DNA of 64,000 nt, taken from NCBI RefSeq assembly GCF_000422825.1, contig NZ_AUGU01000013.1, positions 496,001 to 560,000 on the forward strand. Reading direction: 5' to 3'. Both the position numbers and the translations under genes were made by a program. This stretch comes from Nocardioides insulae DSM 17944. GTDB taxonomy: Bacteria; Actinomycetota; Actinomycetes; Propionibacteriales; Nocardioidaceae. The notes beneath the pieces are model-generated. The model had not been told where the DNA came from, made no database searches, and worked only from the letters and a program-made list of their open reading frames with translations. Below are positions 50,472 through 60,557 of the stretch, in pieces (within the stretch, counting starts at the first letter, position 1; the number at the start of each line of letters is the position of its first letter).

Positions 50472-51872
50472 TCACCAGCCGGGCGGGCGGCGGTGGCGCC
50501 AGGGGGATGCCTCCTCGACGGCGGCGGCGAGGGCGAGCAGGCGGGCCTCCTCACCCGGACGACCGGCGAGCATCACCCCCACCGGCAACTGCTCGGCGGT
50601 CCAGTGCAGCGGGAGGGAGATGGCGGGCATGCCGGTGACGTTCCAGGCCGAGGTCCACGGGGTGAAGCGCTTCTGCGCGGCGAAGTCCGCGGCCGGATCC
50701 GCATCGTCCCGCAGGGCGCCCACGGCCACCGGCGGGCTTGCCAGGGTCGGGGTGAGAACGGCGTCGTACGGCGCCAGCGCGGCCAGCGCCTGCGCCGCGA
50801 ACCGGCGCATCTGCCCGATGGCCAGCCCGAAGTCGGGCCCGCTGACCGCGCGGCCCCGCTCCGAGAGCCATCGGGTGAGTGGCCGGAGGAGCTGTTCCTT
50901 GCCCTCGGGGGCGCTGGACATCGCGGTCAGCACGGCCCAGCAGGTCTCGAAGAAGGGGACCGACTCGGGAGGCAGGGGGACGGCGATGTCCTCCACGTCG
51001 TGCCCGAGCGACTCCAGCAGTCGCGAGGCCTCCTCGTAGGCGCTCACGCAGGCGGGGTCGACGTCGACCTCGGCGATGACGGGCGTCAGGAACCGTGCGA
51101 TCCGCAACCGGCCGGTGGGTTGGTCGCAGGCCTCGAGGAACCCCACCGCCGATTCCGGGGCCCAGTAGGGGTCACCGACCCGACGGCCGGCCAGGACGTC
51201 GAGCAGGGCGGCCGCGTCGCGCACCGTCCGCGCCAGTGAGCCGGCGGTGGCCAGCCCGATCGGGTCGCCGTACATCGGTGCCCCACTGATCCGGCCGCGG
51301 GTGGGTTTGAGCCCGACCAGCCCGCAGCAGGAGGCCGGGATCCGGATGGAGCCGCCGCCGTCCGAGCCCTGTGCGACCGGCACCAGACCGGCGGCGACCG
51401 CGGCCGCCGCGCCGCCCGACGAACCGCCCGCGCCGCGGCTGCGGTCCCACGGTGTGACCGCGGGGGGCGCGACGTCGGGCTCGGTGTAGCAGGGTGAGCC
51501 GAACTCGGGGGTGTTGGTCTTGCCGAGACTGATCATCCCCGCGGCCTGGATCGACTCCGTGACGTTGTCGGAGACCTCCGGCACATGGTCGGCGAAGGCC
51601 GCGGAGCCGAAGGTGGTGCGCACGCCCGCGGTGAGGTTGAGATCCTTGATCGCGGTGGGCACGCCGTACAGCGGCGAGTCTCCGATCGGGCCGACGGCGA
51701 GGGCGCGGGCGCAGCTCGAGATGTGTTCCTCGGCCACTGTCACGAAGGCCCCGACGTCGTCGAGCCGGTCGATCCGGTCGAGGTAGTGCTCGGCGAGCTC
51801 GGCCGGCGAGACCTCGCACCGACGTACCAGGTCGCCCTGCTCCAGCGCGGTCAGATCATGCAGTTCGGCCAT
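50472..51872 (-). CDS. Amidase signature family enzyme
   Basis: A 466-aa hydrolase of the amidase signature family. The Ser-Ser-Lys triad region is visible: Lys in AIKDLN, the first Ser in GGSSGGAAAAVAAGLVP, and the nucleophile in GSDGGGSIRIPAS. It hydrolyses amides; the true substrate is unknown. It is not adjacent to gatC or gatB, so it is not GatA. It lies 18 bases downstream of the protein kinase on the same strand. Confidence 0.92.
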   Translation of the reverse strand: MAELHDLTALEQGDLVRRCEVSPAELAEHYLDRIDRLDDVGAFVTVAEEHISSCARALAVGPIGDSPLYGVPTAIKDLNLTAGVRTTFGSAAFADHVPEVSDNVTESIQAAGMISLGKTNTPEFGSPCYTEPDVAPPAVTPWDRSRGAGGSSGGAAAAVAAGLVPVAQGSDGGGSIRIPASCCGLVGLKPTRGRISGAPMYGDPIGLATAGSLARTVRDAAALLDVLAGRRVGDPYWAPESAVGFLEACDQPTGRLRIARFLTPVIAEVDVDPACVSAYEEASRLLESLGHDVEDIAVPLPPESVPFFETCWAVLTAMSSAPEGKEQLLRPLTRWLSERGRAVSGPDFGLAIGQMRRFAAQALAALAPYDAVLTPTLASPPVAVGALRDDADPAADFAAQKRFTPWTSAWNVTGMPAISLPLHWTAEQLPVGVMLAGRPGEEARLLALAAAVEEASPWRHRRPPGW

Positions 51873-51890
51873 ACCGGCACACTAGGTGGT

Positions 51891-53564
51891 TCAGGGTGCG
51901 GAGAGCAGGGAGCTGAACGGCGGCTCCTGCGCCGGGGACCAGTCCGGGCCCTGGTCGTAGGCGGTCCAACCGCAGGCCGCACCGAGCGCGCCGATGAGGA
52001 CCAGCACGCCGAGCCAGCCGCGGACACCGCTCGAGACCGGGCGCACGACCCGGCCGACCGGCCCGCGCACCCGCAGGGCGAACGGCCCCCACCACAGCCC
52101 GCCCAGGAACACCAGGCCGCAGATCCACACGCTGAGCGTCAACGGTGCGGCGACGGCGTAGCAGAGCAGAGCAGCGGCGGCGGTGACCCCGGCGGCCCAT
52201 AGCCCGAGCAGCACGGTGCCGGGCACCCCGCGGATGAGGTCCCAGGGAGTTCGGATGACGGTCAGCGGGGCGTCGTACCACTTCTTGCCGCGTAGCCGGC
52301 GCCGGTCGGCGGCGGCCGAGGAGGCCAGCGATCCGCTGCGCAGCAGCCAGACGAGCACCATCAGGACGGTCACGACCATCCAGGGGTACGCCGCACCGGC
52401 CGCCGCCGCACCGATCCAGCCGGAGAGGAGGAGCAGCCCGCGCCGCAGCCGCTGCCCGGCGACCCCGGCATTCGGGTCGGGCGCCTCCGCCGGAGCCGTG
52501 CGCTGCCACTGGGTGGGTAGGTCCCCGGTGCGCTCCACCAGGGTGACCGGCGGTGCGGGACGTTCCAGGGGCGCGGCCGCTAGGTCGGCCCGGTCAGCCC
52601 GGTCGGCCCGGAGGTCGTCGAGGCGGGTCACGTCGCTGGGCAGTGGCGTGGGGCCGGCGAGGCCGGTGGCGGCCACGAACGGCATCGTCTCGGCCGGGAG
52701 TGGACGCCCCATCGTCGGCTCGGTCTGGGGACGCAGCCAGCTCAGCAACTGCTCGAAGGTCGGCCGGTTGCCGGGCTCGGGGTCGAGCGCCACCGTCAGG
52801 GCGCCGCGGAGCTCGTCGGGCATGCCGGCGAGGTCGTGCTGGCCGCGGCGGGCCCGGTCCATGATGGCCATCGACGGTCCCGTGCCGAACGGCGGCCGAC
52901 CGGTGGCGGCGTAGGCGACCGTGGCCGCCCAGGCGTGGACGTCGACCGCGGTGGTGGGCTCCTCGCCGTACAGGATCTCGGGGGCGAGGTAGCCGGGCGT
53001 GCCCAGCAGCCAGCCGGTCTGGGTCAGCTTCGGGTCGTCAGCGACGCGGGCCAGACCGAAGTCGATGAGGATCGGCGTACGTCCCTCCATGAGGACATTC
53101 GACGGCTTCACGTCGCGGTGCAGCACCCCGGCCGAGTGGACGGCCGCGACGCCCTCGGCCAGACAACGCGCCAGCCAGATCAGGTCGCGGCCGGTGACCG
53201 GCCCCTCGTCGGCGACCTGATCGTGCAGCGAATAGCCGGGGACGTACCGGGTCGCCACGTAGGGCAGCGGGGCGTACGGATCGGCGTCGATGATCTCGGC
53301 GACCCATCGGCTCCGCACGCGACTCAGGGAGGCGACCTCACGCGCCAGTCGGGCGCGGGTCTCCTGGTCGCCGACCACGTGGGGCCGGAGCAGCTTGAGC
53401 GCGACCCGTTCACCATCGGCCTTACGAGCCAGGTGGACCACGCCCATGCCGCCCTCACCGAGCGGAGCCAGCAGGGTGTAGTCACCCACCCGTCCGTCGA
53501 ACGGTCGGAGCATGTCGTGGTGACCCGGCGTCGGGAGGTCGTCAGAGCGCGGCGCGGAGGTCAC
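51891..53564 (-). CDS. Membrane Ser/Thr protein kinase
   Basis: A 557-aa Hanks-type kinase. Glycine loop at 37-44 (GEGGMGVV), Lys57 in VALKLL, catalytic HRD at 149-151 in VLHRDVKPSNVL, DFG at 168-170 and APE at 194-196: all key residues present. A linker rich in Pro/Asp/Arg follows, then about four or five membrane helices from residue 380 on, ending without a PASTA domain. The sensory part is therefore in the membrane. The GTG at 53564 is six bases after TAATCT, so it is probably leaderless. Confidence 0.94.
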   Translation of the reverse strand: MTSAPRSDDLPTPGHHDMLRPFDGRVGDYTLLAPLGEGGMGVVHLARKADGERVALKLLRPHVVGDQETRARLAREVASLSRVRSRWVAEIIDADPYAPLPYVATRYVPGYSLHDQVADEGPVTGRDLIWLARCLAEGVAAVHSAGVLHRDVKPSNVLMEGRTPILIDFGLARVADDPKLTQTGWLLGTPGYLAPEILYGEEPTTAVDVHAWAATVAYAATGRPPFGTGPSMAIMDRARRGQHDLAGMPDELRGALTVALDPEPGNRPTFEQLLSWLRPQTEPTMGRPLPAETMPFVAATGLAGPTPLPSDVTRLDDLRADRADRADLAAAPLERPAPPVTLVERTGDLPTQWQRTAPAEAPDPNAGVAGQRLRRGLLLLSGWIGAAAAGAAYPWMVVTVLMVLVWLLRSGSLASSAAADRRRLRGKKWYDAPLTVIRTPWDLIRGVPGTVLLGLWAAGVTAAAALLCYAVAAPLTLSVWICGLVFLGGLWWGPFALRVRGPVGRVVRPVSSGVRGWLGVLVLIGALGAACGWTAYDQGPDWSPAQEPPFSSLLSAP

Positions 53565-53632
53565 GGACCGAGATTACCCGGGTGCCCCCCCGATCCCCCG
53601 GTCACCACGAGGGTGGCCTCGGGCACTCAGTG

Positions 53633-54712
53633 TCAGATGATCCGGTGCATCCAGCCGTGAGTGTCCTCGGCCCGGCCGAACTGGACGTCGACGAGGCGTC
53701 CGCGGATCTTCGTGGCGACGTCACCGTGCGGCAGGCTCGGTGCGGAGCCGCCGTCCCAGACCAGTTCGCCGACGGGGGTGATCACCGCAGCGGTGCCGCA
53801 GGCGAAGATCTCGGTGATCTCCCCGCTCGCCACGCCGTCCTTCCACTCCTGGATGCTGAACCGGCGCTCCTCGACGGTGTGGCCCATCTCCTTGGCGAGC
53901 TCGATGATCGAGGCCCGGGTGATGCCCTCGAGGATCGTGCCGGTCTCGGGGGTCACGATCCGGCCGTCGCGGTGGACGAAGTAGAGGTTCATCCCGCCGA
54001 GTTCCTCGATGTAGGTGCCCTCCTGGGCGTCGAGGAACACCACCTGGTCGCACCCGTGCTCGGCGGCCTCCTGCTGGGCGACCAGCGAGGAGGCGTAGTT
54101 GCCGCCGGTCTTGGCGGCGCCCATCCCGCCCCGGGCGGCGCGGGTGTACTCCTCGGTGAGCCAGATCCTGACCGGGGAGACGCCTCCCTTGAAGTAGGAG
54201 CCGGCCGGGGACGCGATCACCATGAACGTGACGTGCCGGGAGGGCCGGACACCGAGGAACGGCTCGGAGGCGAACATGAACGGCCGCAGGTAGAGGCTGC
54301 GCTCGTCGCCCGCCTCGGTGGTGGGCACCCAGCGCGCGTCGACCTCGACGAGCGCGTCGACGGCCTGCACGAAGTCGCTCTCCTCCAGCACCGGCAGCGC
54401 GAGCCGCCGGCTGGAGCGGACCATCCGCTGCGCGTTCGCCTCGGGCCGGAAGGACCACACCGACCCGTCGGGGTGGCGGTAGGCCTTCATCCCCTCGAAG
54501 ATCTCCTGCGCGTAGTGCAGCACGGCGGTGGCAGGATCCATGCTGATCGGCCCGTAGGGCTCGATCCTGGCCTGGTGCCAGCCCTTCTCCGGCGTCCACT
54601 CCACCCGCAGCATGTGGTCGGTGAAGTGCTGGCCGAACCCCGGGTCGGCGAGGATCTCGGCGAGGCGGGCCTCGCTGACCGGAGCGGGCGAGCGGTCGGT
54701 GCTGATCTGCAT
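53633..54712 (-). CDS. ilvE: Branched-chain amino-acid aminotransferase
   Basis: PLP enzyme (fold IV) for the last step of Leu, Ile and Val synthesis. The 359-aa protein has FGQHFTDHMLRVEW, the PLP lysine in AAKTGGNYASSLVAQQEA, ELGGMNLYFV and TPETGTILEGITRASI. Length and motifs match the long actinobacterial IlvE. TAGATT lies six bases before the ATG with no Shine-Dalgarno, so it looks leaderless. leuB is upstream on the same strand; the pair serves the same pathway. Confidence 0.96.
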   Translation of the reverse strand: MQISTDRSPAPVSEARLAEILADPGFGQHFTDHMLRVEWTPEKGWHQARIEPYGPISMDPATAVLHYAQEIFEGMKAYRHPDGSVWSFRPEANAQRMVRSSRRLALPVLEESDFVQAVDALVEVDARWVPTTEAGDERSLYLRPFMFASEPFLGVRPSRHVTFMVIASPAGSYFKGGVSPVRIWLTEEYTRAARGGMGAAKTGGNYASSLVAQQEAAEHGCDQVVFLDAQEGTYIEELGGMNLYFVHRDGRIVTPETGTILEGITRASIIELAKEMGHTVEERRFSIQEWKDGVASGEITEIFACGTAAVITPVGELVWDGGSAPSLPHGDVATKIRGRLVDVQFGRAEDTHGWMHRII

Positions 54713-54797
54713 GGTACGAATCTAGTCCTGTCTGGTGTCGCAGAGAGCTGGCGGGTCGGCGCTTGCCACCGAAGGGGCTCGCTCCTGGTGCTGGGCC

Positions 54798-55853
54798 TCA
54801 GCCGACCACGCGGGCGGCGACCGAGTCGCCGATCTCGGAGGTACGGCGGGGGCCGGAGCGCTCGGCCAGTTCGGCGCGGACGGCAGCCTCCACGGCGGCA
54901 GCGGCCTCGGCGTGACCGAGGTGGTCGAGGAGCAGGGCGCCGGAGAGGATCGCGGCGGTGGGGTCCGCCTTCTGCTGGCCGGCGATGTCGGGGGCCGAGC
55001 CGTGCACGGGTTCGAACATGCTCGGCGCGGTGCGGTCGGGGTTGACGTTGCCCGAGGCGGCCAGGCCGATGCCACCGGTCACGGCGGCGGCCAGGTCGGT
55101 GATGATGTCTCCGAAGAGGTTGTCGGTGACGATCACGTCGAACCGGGCGGGATCGGTGGCCATGAAGATGGTGGCGGCGTCGATGTGGAGATAGTCCACC
55201 TCGACGTCGGGGTAGTCGGCTCCCACCTCGGCGACCAGGCGCGACCAGATCGCGCCGGCGTGGACGAGGACGTTGGTCTTGTGGACCAGGGTGAGCCGCT
55301 TGCGCCGCTTGCGGGCGCGCTCGAAGGCGTCCCGGACCACCCGCTCGACCCCGAAGGCGGTGTTGACCGACACCTCGGTGGCCACTTCGGCCGGGGTGCC
55401 GACGCGGAGCGCGCCACCATTGCCCGTGTAGGGCCCTTCGGTGCCCTCCCGGACCACGACGAAATCGATCTCGCCGGGGTCGGCCAGCGGTGACACGGCG
55501 CCGGGCAGCAGCGTGGAGGGGCGCAGGTTGACGTAGTGGTCGAGCTCGAAGCGCAACCGCAGCAGCAGGCCGCGCTCGAGCAGGCCCGGGGGCAGCGCGG
55601 GATCGCCGGGCTTGCCCCCGACCGCACCGAGCAGGATGGCGTCGTGTCCTCGGATCTCCTCCAGCACCGCGTCGGGAAGCACCTCACCCGTGGCGAGGTA
55701 GTGCTCCGCGCCGAGGGCGTAGCGGGTCGGCTCGATCTTCACCGGCGAGACCGCCTCGAGGACCTTGAGCGCTTCGGCGGTCACCTCGGGACCGATGCCG
55801 TCCCCGGGGACGACGGCGAGGCGCACGGAATCAGTGGCACGGCGTTCTGTCAT
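54798..55853 (-). CDS. leuB: 3-isopropylmalate dehydrogenase
   Basis: Oxidises and decarboxylates 3-isopropylmalate in leucine synthesis. The 351-aa protein has [33 protein letters not shown], the catalytic [13 protein letters not shown] and the NAD-binding [12 protein letters not shown]. The ATG at 55853 follows TAGGCT by seven bases; that TAG is also the stop of the small gene upstream. No Shine-Dalgarno. The longer open frame to 55928 overlaps that small gene. Confidence 0.96.
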   Translation of the reverse strand: MTERRATDSVRLAVVPGDGIGPEVTAEALKVLEAVSPVKIEPTRYALGAEHYLATGEVLPDAVLEEIRGHDAILLGAVGGKPGDPALPPGLLERGLLLRLRFELDHYVNLRPSTLLPGAVSPLADPGEIDFVVVREGTEGPYTGNGGALRVGTPAEVATEVSVNTAFGVERVVRDAFERARKRRKRLTLVHKTNVLVHAGAIWSRLVAEVGADYPDVEVDYLHIDAATIFMATDPARFDVIVTDNLFGDIITDLAAAVTGGIGLAASGNVNPDRTAPSMFEPVHGSAPDIAGQQKADPTAAILSGALLLDHLGHAEAAAAVEAAVRAELAERSGPRRTSEIGDSVAARVVG

Positions 55854-55863
55854 GGGGCGCAGC

Positions 55864-56043
55864 CTAATTGTCGTCGGGTCGCTGCCCGCCGCTGTCCCGC
55901 AGGTCGAGTGCCGCCTGCACGGCGGCACGGCTGCGGGGGTCGTGCGGGTCGTGCTTGGCCGGCCCCCACTCGCTGTCGCGGCGGGTGCCGGACCCGCTCG
56001 GGGAGGTCGGCTCGGAGTAGCTGTCGGGGTACATCGCGTACAT
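55864..56043 (-). CDS. Small 59-aa hydrophilic protein upstream of leuB
   Basis: A complete short gene: ATG at 56043 with GAGGAG five bases upstream, TAG stop at 55864. The product begins [20 protein letters not shown], then [20 protein letters not shown], and ends [14 protein letters not shown]. It is acidic to neutral, rich in Ser, Asp, Pro and Arg, with no membrane segment or cysteine. Codon third positions are strongly GC, as for real genes here. I do not recognise a family. Its stop is part of the probable leuB promoter. Confidence 0.6.
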   Translation of the reverse strand: MYAMYPDSYSEPTSPSGSGTRRDSEWGPAKHDPHDPRSRAAVQAALDLRDSGGQRPDDN

Positions 56044-56345
56044 CAGGGCTCCTCGGGAATCATGCGGGACGGTGGTCCGACCGAGCGCCGCGGTGAGCGG
56101 GCGGGATGCTCAGATCGGTCGGTGCCGAGAAGCCGAGTACGTACTGCGCGTACGAGAGCCACCGCGACGAGGTGGCCTCTCGTACAGTCCGGTCAGGACT
56201 GCCGGGCCTCGCCGCGGCACTCGATAAGTACGTACGCGAAACGCATGATGCGCCGAGGATACGGGGCTACGTTCGGGGCCACCACCCCCTGACCACGATG
56301 TGTTCGCATTGCAAGACCGGCGCCCGTCCTTGTCACACTGCACTC
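56044..56345. other. Intergenic region with a long hairpin (56150-56185)
   Basis: This 302-base divergent region holds GTACGAGAGCCACC (56150-56163), seven bases, and GGTGGCCTCTCGTAC (56171-56185), a 14-bp stem with one bulged base. Several GTACGTAC-like words surround it (near 56137, 56150, 56228). No gene is supported. An in-frame ATG at 56106 of the methyltransferase frame is not credible. Confidence 0.55.
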
Positions 56346-56915
56346 ATGAGTGCGCCGCCAGACCTGCCGGAGATCGTCACCCGGGCCTTCGACGTGTCCC
56401 GGCAGGCCGGGTACGTGTCGTTCTGCCGCAACGAGACCGGCCGCCTGCTGGCCACGCTGGCCGCCACCCGAGAGGGCACGATGGCCGAGTTCGGCACCGG
56501 CTGCGGAGTGGGAACGGCCTGGCTGCGCTCCGGCATGCGGGGCCCCAAGACGATGATCCTGACCGCCGAACTGAATGCCTCCCTGGCCAACGCCGCGGCC
56601 AAGATCTTCGAGGACGACCCGCAGGTCGACGTACGCGCGGCCGACTGGGCGACCCTGCGTGACAAGGGCCCCTTCTCCCTGCTCTTCCTCGACTCCGGAC
56701 AGCCCGACCAGGTCGGCGTGGACCAGATCAGCGACCTGATGGAGCCGGGCGGCGTCGTGGTGCTCGACGACTTCACCCCCTGCGAGCAGTGGCCGCCGTT
56801 GTCCTACGGGCGCGTGGACCCGCTGCGCGAGCAGTGGCTGCTCGACGAGCGCTTCACCGCCGTCGAGGTGCTGGTCGCCGCCGACACCAGCGTCATCCTC
56901 GCGACCAAGCGCTGA
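56346..56915 (+). CDS. O-methyltransferase-like SAM-dependent protein
   Basis: A 189-aa Rossmann-fold methyltransferase-like protein. The SAM site is AEFGTGCGVGTAWLRSGM, the acidic residue is in LTAELNASLA, then SLLFLDSGQPDQVG and GGVVVLDDFTP, similar to small O-methyltransferases (methyltransf_24). Substrate is unknown. The ATG at 56346 gives the family start; sequence upstream is intergenic. Its 3' end overlaps the convergent YczE-like gene by 23 bases. Confidence 0.88.
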   Translation: MSAPPDLPEIVTRAFDVSRQAGYVSFCRNETGRLLATLAATREGTMAEFGTGCGVGTAWLRSGMRGPKTMILTAELNASLANAAAKIFEDDPQVDVRAADWATLRDKGPFSLLFLDSGQPDQVGVDQISDLMEPGGVVVLDDFTPCEQWPPLSYGRVDPLREQWLLDERFTAVEVLVAADTSVILATKR

Positions 56916-57627
56916 GCCGACCCGACGCCTCGCCCCGGGGCGGGCAGGGTGCGCAATCCAGGGACACCGTCCAGGCGGGCAGCCACCGCTGGGTGAGGGG
57001 TCCGATCGCCACGGCATAGAGGATCGTGCCGAGCCCGAGCGCGCCGCCGAGGAGCAGGCCGAGGATCACGACCGAGATCTCGAGTGCCGTGCGCACCAGC
57101 CGCAGCGAGAGACCGGTACGACGGGCCAGCCCGGTCATCAGTCCGTCCCGCGGGCCGCGCCCGAACTGTGCCCCGATGTACATCGCCCCCGCCAGGCCGT
57201 TGAGCAGCACTCCGCCGACCAGGAGCAGCAGTCGCAGCGGGAGCGCACCGGGCGGGTCGATCAAGGCGAGGGTGGCGTCGGCGGCCAGCCCGACCAGGAC
57301 GGCGTTGGCCAGGGTGCCCAGGCCCGGCTTCTCCCGCAGCGGGATCCAGGCGAGCAGGACGACGAAGCTCATCACGACCACGGCCTGACCGAGCGTCAGG
57401 GGTACGTGGCTGATCAGCCCGGAGTGCAGCACGTCCCAGGGCGAGAGGCCGAGCGTGCCCCGCACCATCAGCGCCAGCGAGACCCCGTAGAGGACCAGTC
57501 CGGCGGCCAGTTGGGGCAGGCGCCTGCCGAGCCGACCGGCCCGCAGTTGGGCCAACGGACCGAGGTCGACCAGGGAGGGTCGGGAGGCCTGGGGTGCGGT
57601 GGGACGAGGCGGTGAAGATGCGGTCAC
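56893..57627 (-). CDS. YczE/YitT-like membrane protein
   Basis: A 244-aa integral membrane protein with five to six hydrophobic segments. It shows the YczE family blocks GTLGLSPWDVLHSGL and YIGAQFGRGPRDGLMTGL, then a C-terminal transmembrane pair. YczE proteins are typically divergent from a MocR-type regulator, as here; their transport or sensing role is not well known. Start is a GTG at 57627 at the edge of the shared operator. Confidence 0.9.
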   Translation of the reverse strand: MTASSPPRPTAPQASRPSLVDLGPLAQLRAGRLGRRLPQLAAGLVLYGVSLALMVRGTLGLSPWDVLHSGLISHVPLTLGQAVVVMSFVVLLAWIPLREKPGLGTLANAVLVGLAADATLALIDPPGALPLRLLLLVGGVLLNGLAGAMYIGAQFGRGPRDGLMTGLARRTGLSLRLVRTALEISVVILGLLLGGALGLGTILYAVAIGPLTQRWLPAWTVSLDCAPCPPRGEASGRLSAWSRG

Positions 57628-57687
57628 CGGTCCATCATCGAGACGATTGGCCTACAACTAAATAGCCAATCGTGCGATGGTGGACCC
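57628..57687. promoter_or_regulatory. Extended palindromic operator between yczE-like and mocR-like genes
   Basis: The core arms ACGATTGGC (57643-57651) and GCCAATCGT (57665-57673) are perfect, with a 13-base AT-rich spacer. The symmetry runs on: GGTCCATCATCG on the left mirrors CGATGGTGGACC on the right. The dyad fills almost all 60 bases between the two start codons. Confidence 0.75.
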
Positions 57688-59124
57688 ATGCCCGGTTCGG
57701 TGAGCGCCTCCCGACTGGCCGGCCTCGTCGAGGGGTTCGGCCGTTCTCCGGCGTACGCCGGCCTGGCCGAGGCCCTGACCCTGCCGATCGGGGACGGCCG
57801 CATCCCGCTGGACACCCGTCTCCCGAGCGAGCGGGAGCTGAGCCAGGCCCTGTCGGTGTCGCGGACCACGGTGACCCGCGCCTACGCCGCGCTGGTCGAG
57901 TCCGGCTATGCCCGGGCGAAGCAGGGCGCCGGCACCTTCACCCGGGTGCCGGGCGGTCTCACCCGCGCGCACGACAAGACCCTGACACCGGGTGTGTCCG
58001 GCGTGGATGCCATCGACCTCAACTGCGCGGCGGGCACCGCCCCGCCGGGCGTGGCCGCCGCCTACACGGCCGCCCTCGAGGAGCTCCCCGCCCACCTGGG
58101 TGGGCACGGCTACTTCCCTGCCGGGGTGCCGGAGCTACAGGAGGCGATCGCGGCAACCTACACCGCGCGGGGTCTTTCCACCCGTCCTGACCAGGTGATG
58201 GTGACGACGGGGTCGCTCAGCGGCGCGGCGATCGTCGCCCAGGCGCTGAGCGGACCCGGTGATCGGGTGCTGGTCGAATCCCCTGTCTATCCCAACGCCG
58301 TGGACGCGATCCGGCACTCCGGCGCCCGCCTGGTCCCGGCCGTGGTCGACGCGGACGCGCTCGACCTGCCGGCGGTCGAGGACACGATCCGGCACTCCGC
58401 TCCGAAGCTGGCCTATCTGATCCCCGACTTCCAGAACCCGACCGGACATCTGATGAGCGACCCGCAGCGCGAGCACCTGGCCGGCGTCCTGCGCGAGACC
58501 GACACGATCCCGGTGATCGACGAGGCCCATCAGGCGCTGCTGCTCGACGGCGGCGAGATGCCGGCCCCGTTCGCGTCGTACTCCCCCGACGCGATCACCC
58601 TGGGCAGCGCCTCGAAGAGCTTCTGGGGCGGCCTCCGACTCGGCTGGATCCGGATGCCCGAGGCCATGCGGGATCCGCTCGAGCGGGCGCGCCTGCGCCT
58701 CGACCTCGGCGCCCCCGTGTTCGAGCAGCTCGCCCTGCGGCACCTGCTCGCCGACTCCGAGTCGGTGCTGACCGCCCAGCGAGCCAGACTGCGCGCCCAG
58801 CGTGAGGCTCTGGTGCAGGCCGTGCGCACCCAGTTGCCGGACTGGACCTTCCGGGTGCCCTCCGGCGGACTGGCGCTGTGGTGCCGGCTGCCGTACGGCT
58901 CGGCGACCCGCCTGGTGGAGGAGGGCGAACGCCGGGGGGTCGTGGTCGCGCCCGGACCGGTGTTCGCGGCCGAGGGTGGACTCGACCGGTTCGTCCGAGT
59001 GCCGTGGACACGGCCCGCCGAGGAGCTCCGGGCTGCGGTGACGCTGCTGGCCGAGGCCTGGGAGCTGGTGCGGTCCGCCCCACCGCCTTCGCGACGGTCC
59101 CGGACCCGGGTGATGGTGGCGTGA
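57688..59124 (+). CDS. MocR-type GntR/aminotransferase fusion regulator
   Basis: A 478-aa regulator: N-terminal GntR helix-turn-helix (LPSERELSQALSVSRTTVTR) and a C-terminal class I aminotransferase-like domain with PDFQNPTGHLMS, VIDEAHQALL and the PLP lysine in LGSASKSFWGGLRLGW. MocR proteins bind PLP or an amino-acid adduct to alter DNA binding. It is divergent from the YczE-like gene and very likely controls it and itself through the dyad. Ligand unknown. Confidence 0.92.
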   Translation: MPGSVSASRLAGLVEGFGRSPAYAGLAEALTLPIGDGRIPLDTRLPSERELSQALSVSRTTVTRAYAALVESGYARAKQGAGTFTRVPGGLTRAHDKTLTPGVSGVDAIDLNCAAGTAPPGVAAAYTAALEELPAHLGGHGYFPAGVPELQEAIAATYTARGLSTRPDQVMVTTGSLSGAAIVAQALSGPGDRVLVESPVYPNAVDAIRHSGARLVPAVVDADALDLPAVEDTIRHSAPKLAYLIPDFQNPTGHLMSDPQREHLAGVLRETDTIPVIDEAHQALLLDGGEMPAPFASYSPDAITLGSASKSFWGGLRLGWIRMPEAMRDPLERARLRLDLGAPVFEQLALRHLLADSESVLTAQRARLRAQREALVQAVRTQLPDWTFRVPSGGLALWCRLPYGSATRLVEEGERRGVVVAPGPVFAAEGGLDRFVRVPWTRPAEELRAAVTLLAEAWELVRSAPPPSRRSRTRVMVA

Positions 59125-59324
59125 ACACACCTGATAACGCGCCCGGAATCAGATCGAGAATCACGGCCGCTGAAAGTGGATAATCACGAGAATTCACGGT
59201 CAACTGTTATTGAATCCTCATCCCCATCAGATTTGCGCATGACAGATCGTCTGTGATCGCCTGAAAGAGGCGCCCACCCCAATGACGTCTCCCCTGGACG
59301 TCCCCCCCGACACAAGGAGGTCAG
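59125..59324. promoter_or_regulatory. AT-richer upstream region of the betaine-type ABC operon
   Basis: 200 bases of lower GC. A small perfect dyad ACAGA, TCG, TCTGT lies at 59242-59254, and related words GAATCACGG, TAATCACGAG and GAATTCACGG occur between 59158 and 59203. AAGGAGG (59314-59320) is the ribosome-binding site. No riboswitch fold is recognised. Osmotic control is plausible but unproven. Confidence 0.4.

Positions 59325-60553
<1,229 letters not shown>

Positions 60554-60557
<4 letters not shown>

Noticed and set aside
50472..51872. GatA subunit of the tRNA amidotransferase
   Set aside because: It belongs to the amidase family but has no gatC or gatB neighbour and lies next to a protein kinase; a general amidase is safer.
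59125..59324. A riboswitch before the betaine-type ABC operon
   Set aside because: I find dyads and short repeats but no recognisable aptamer layout.
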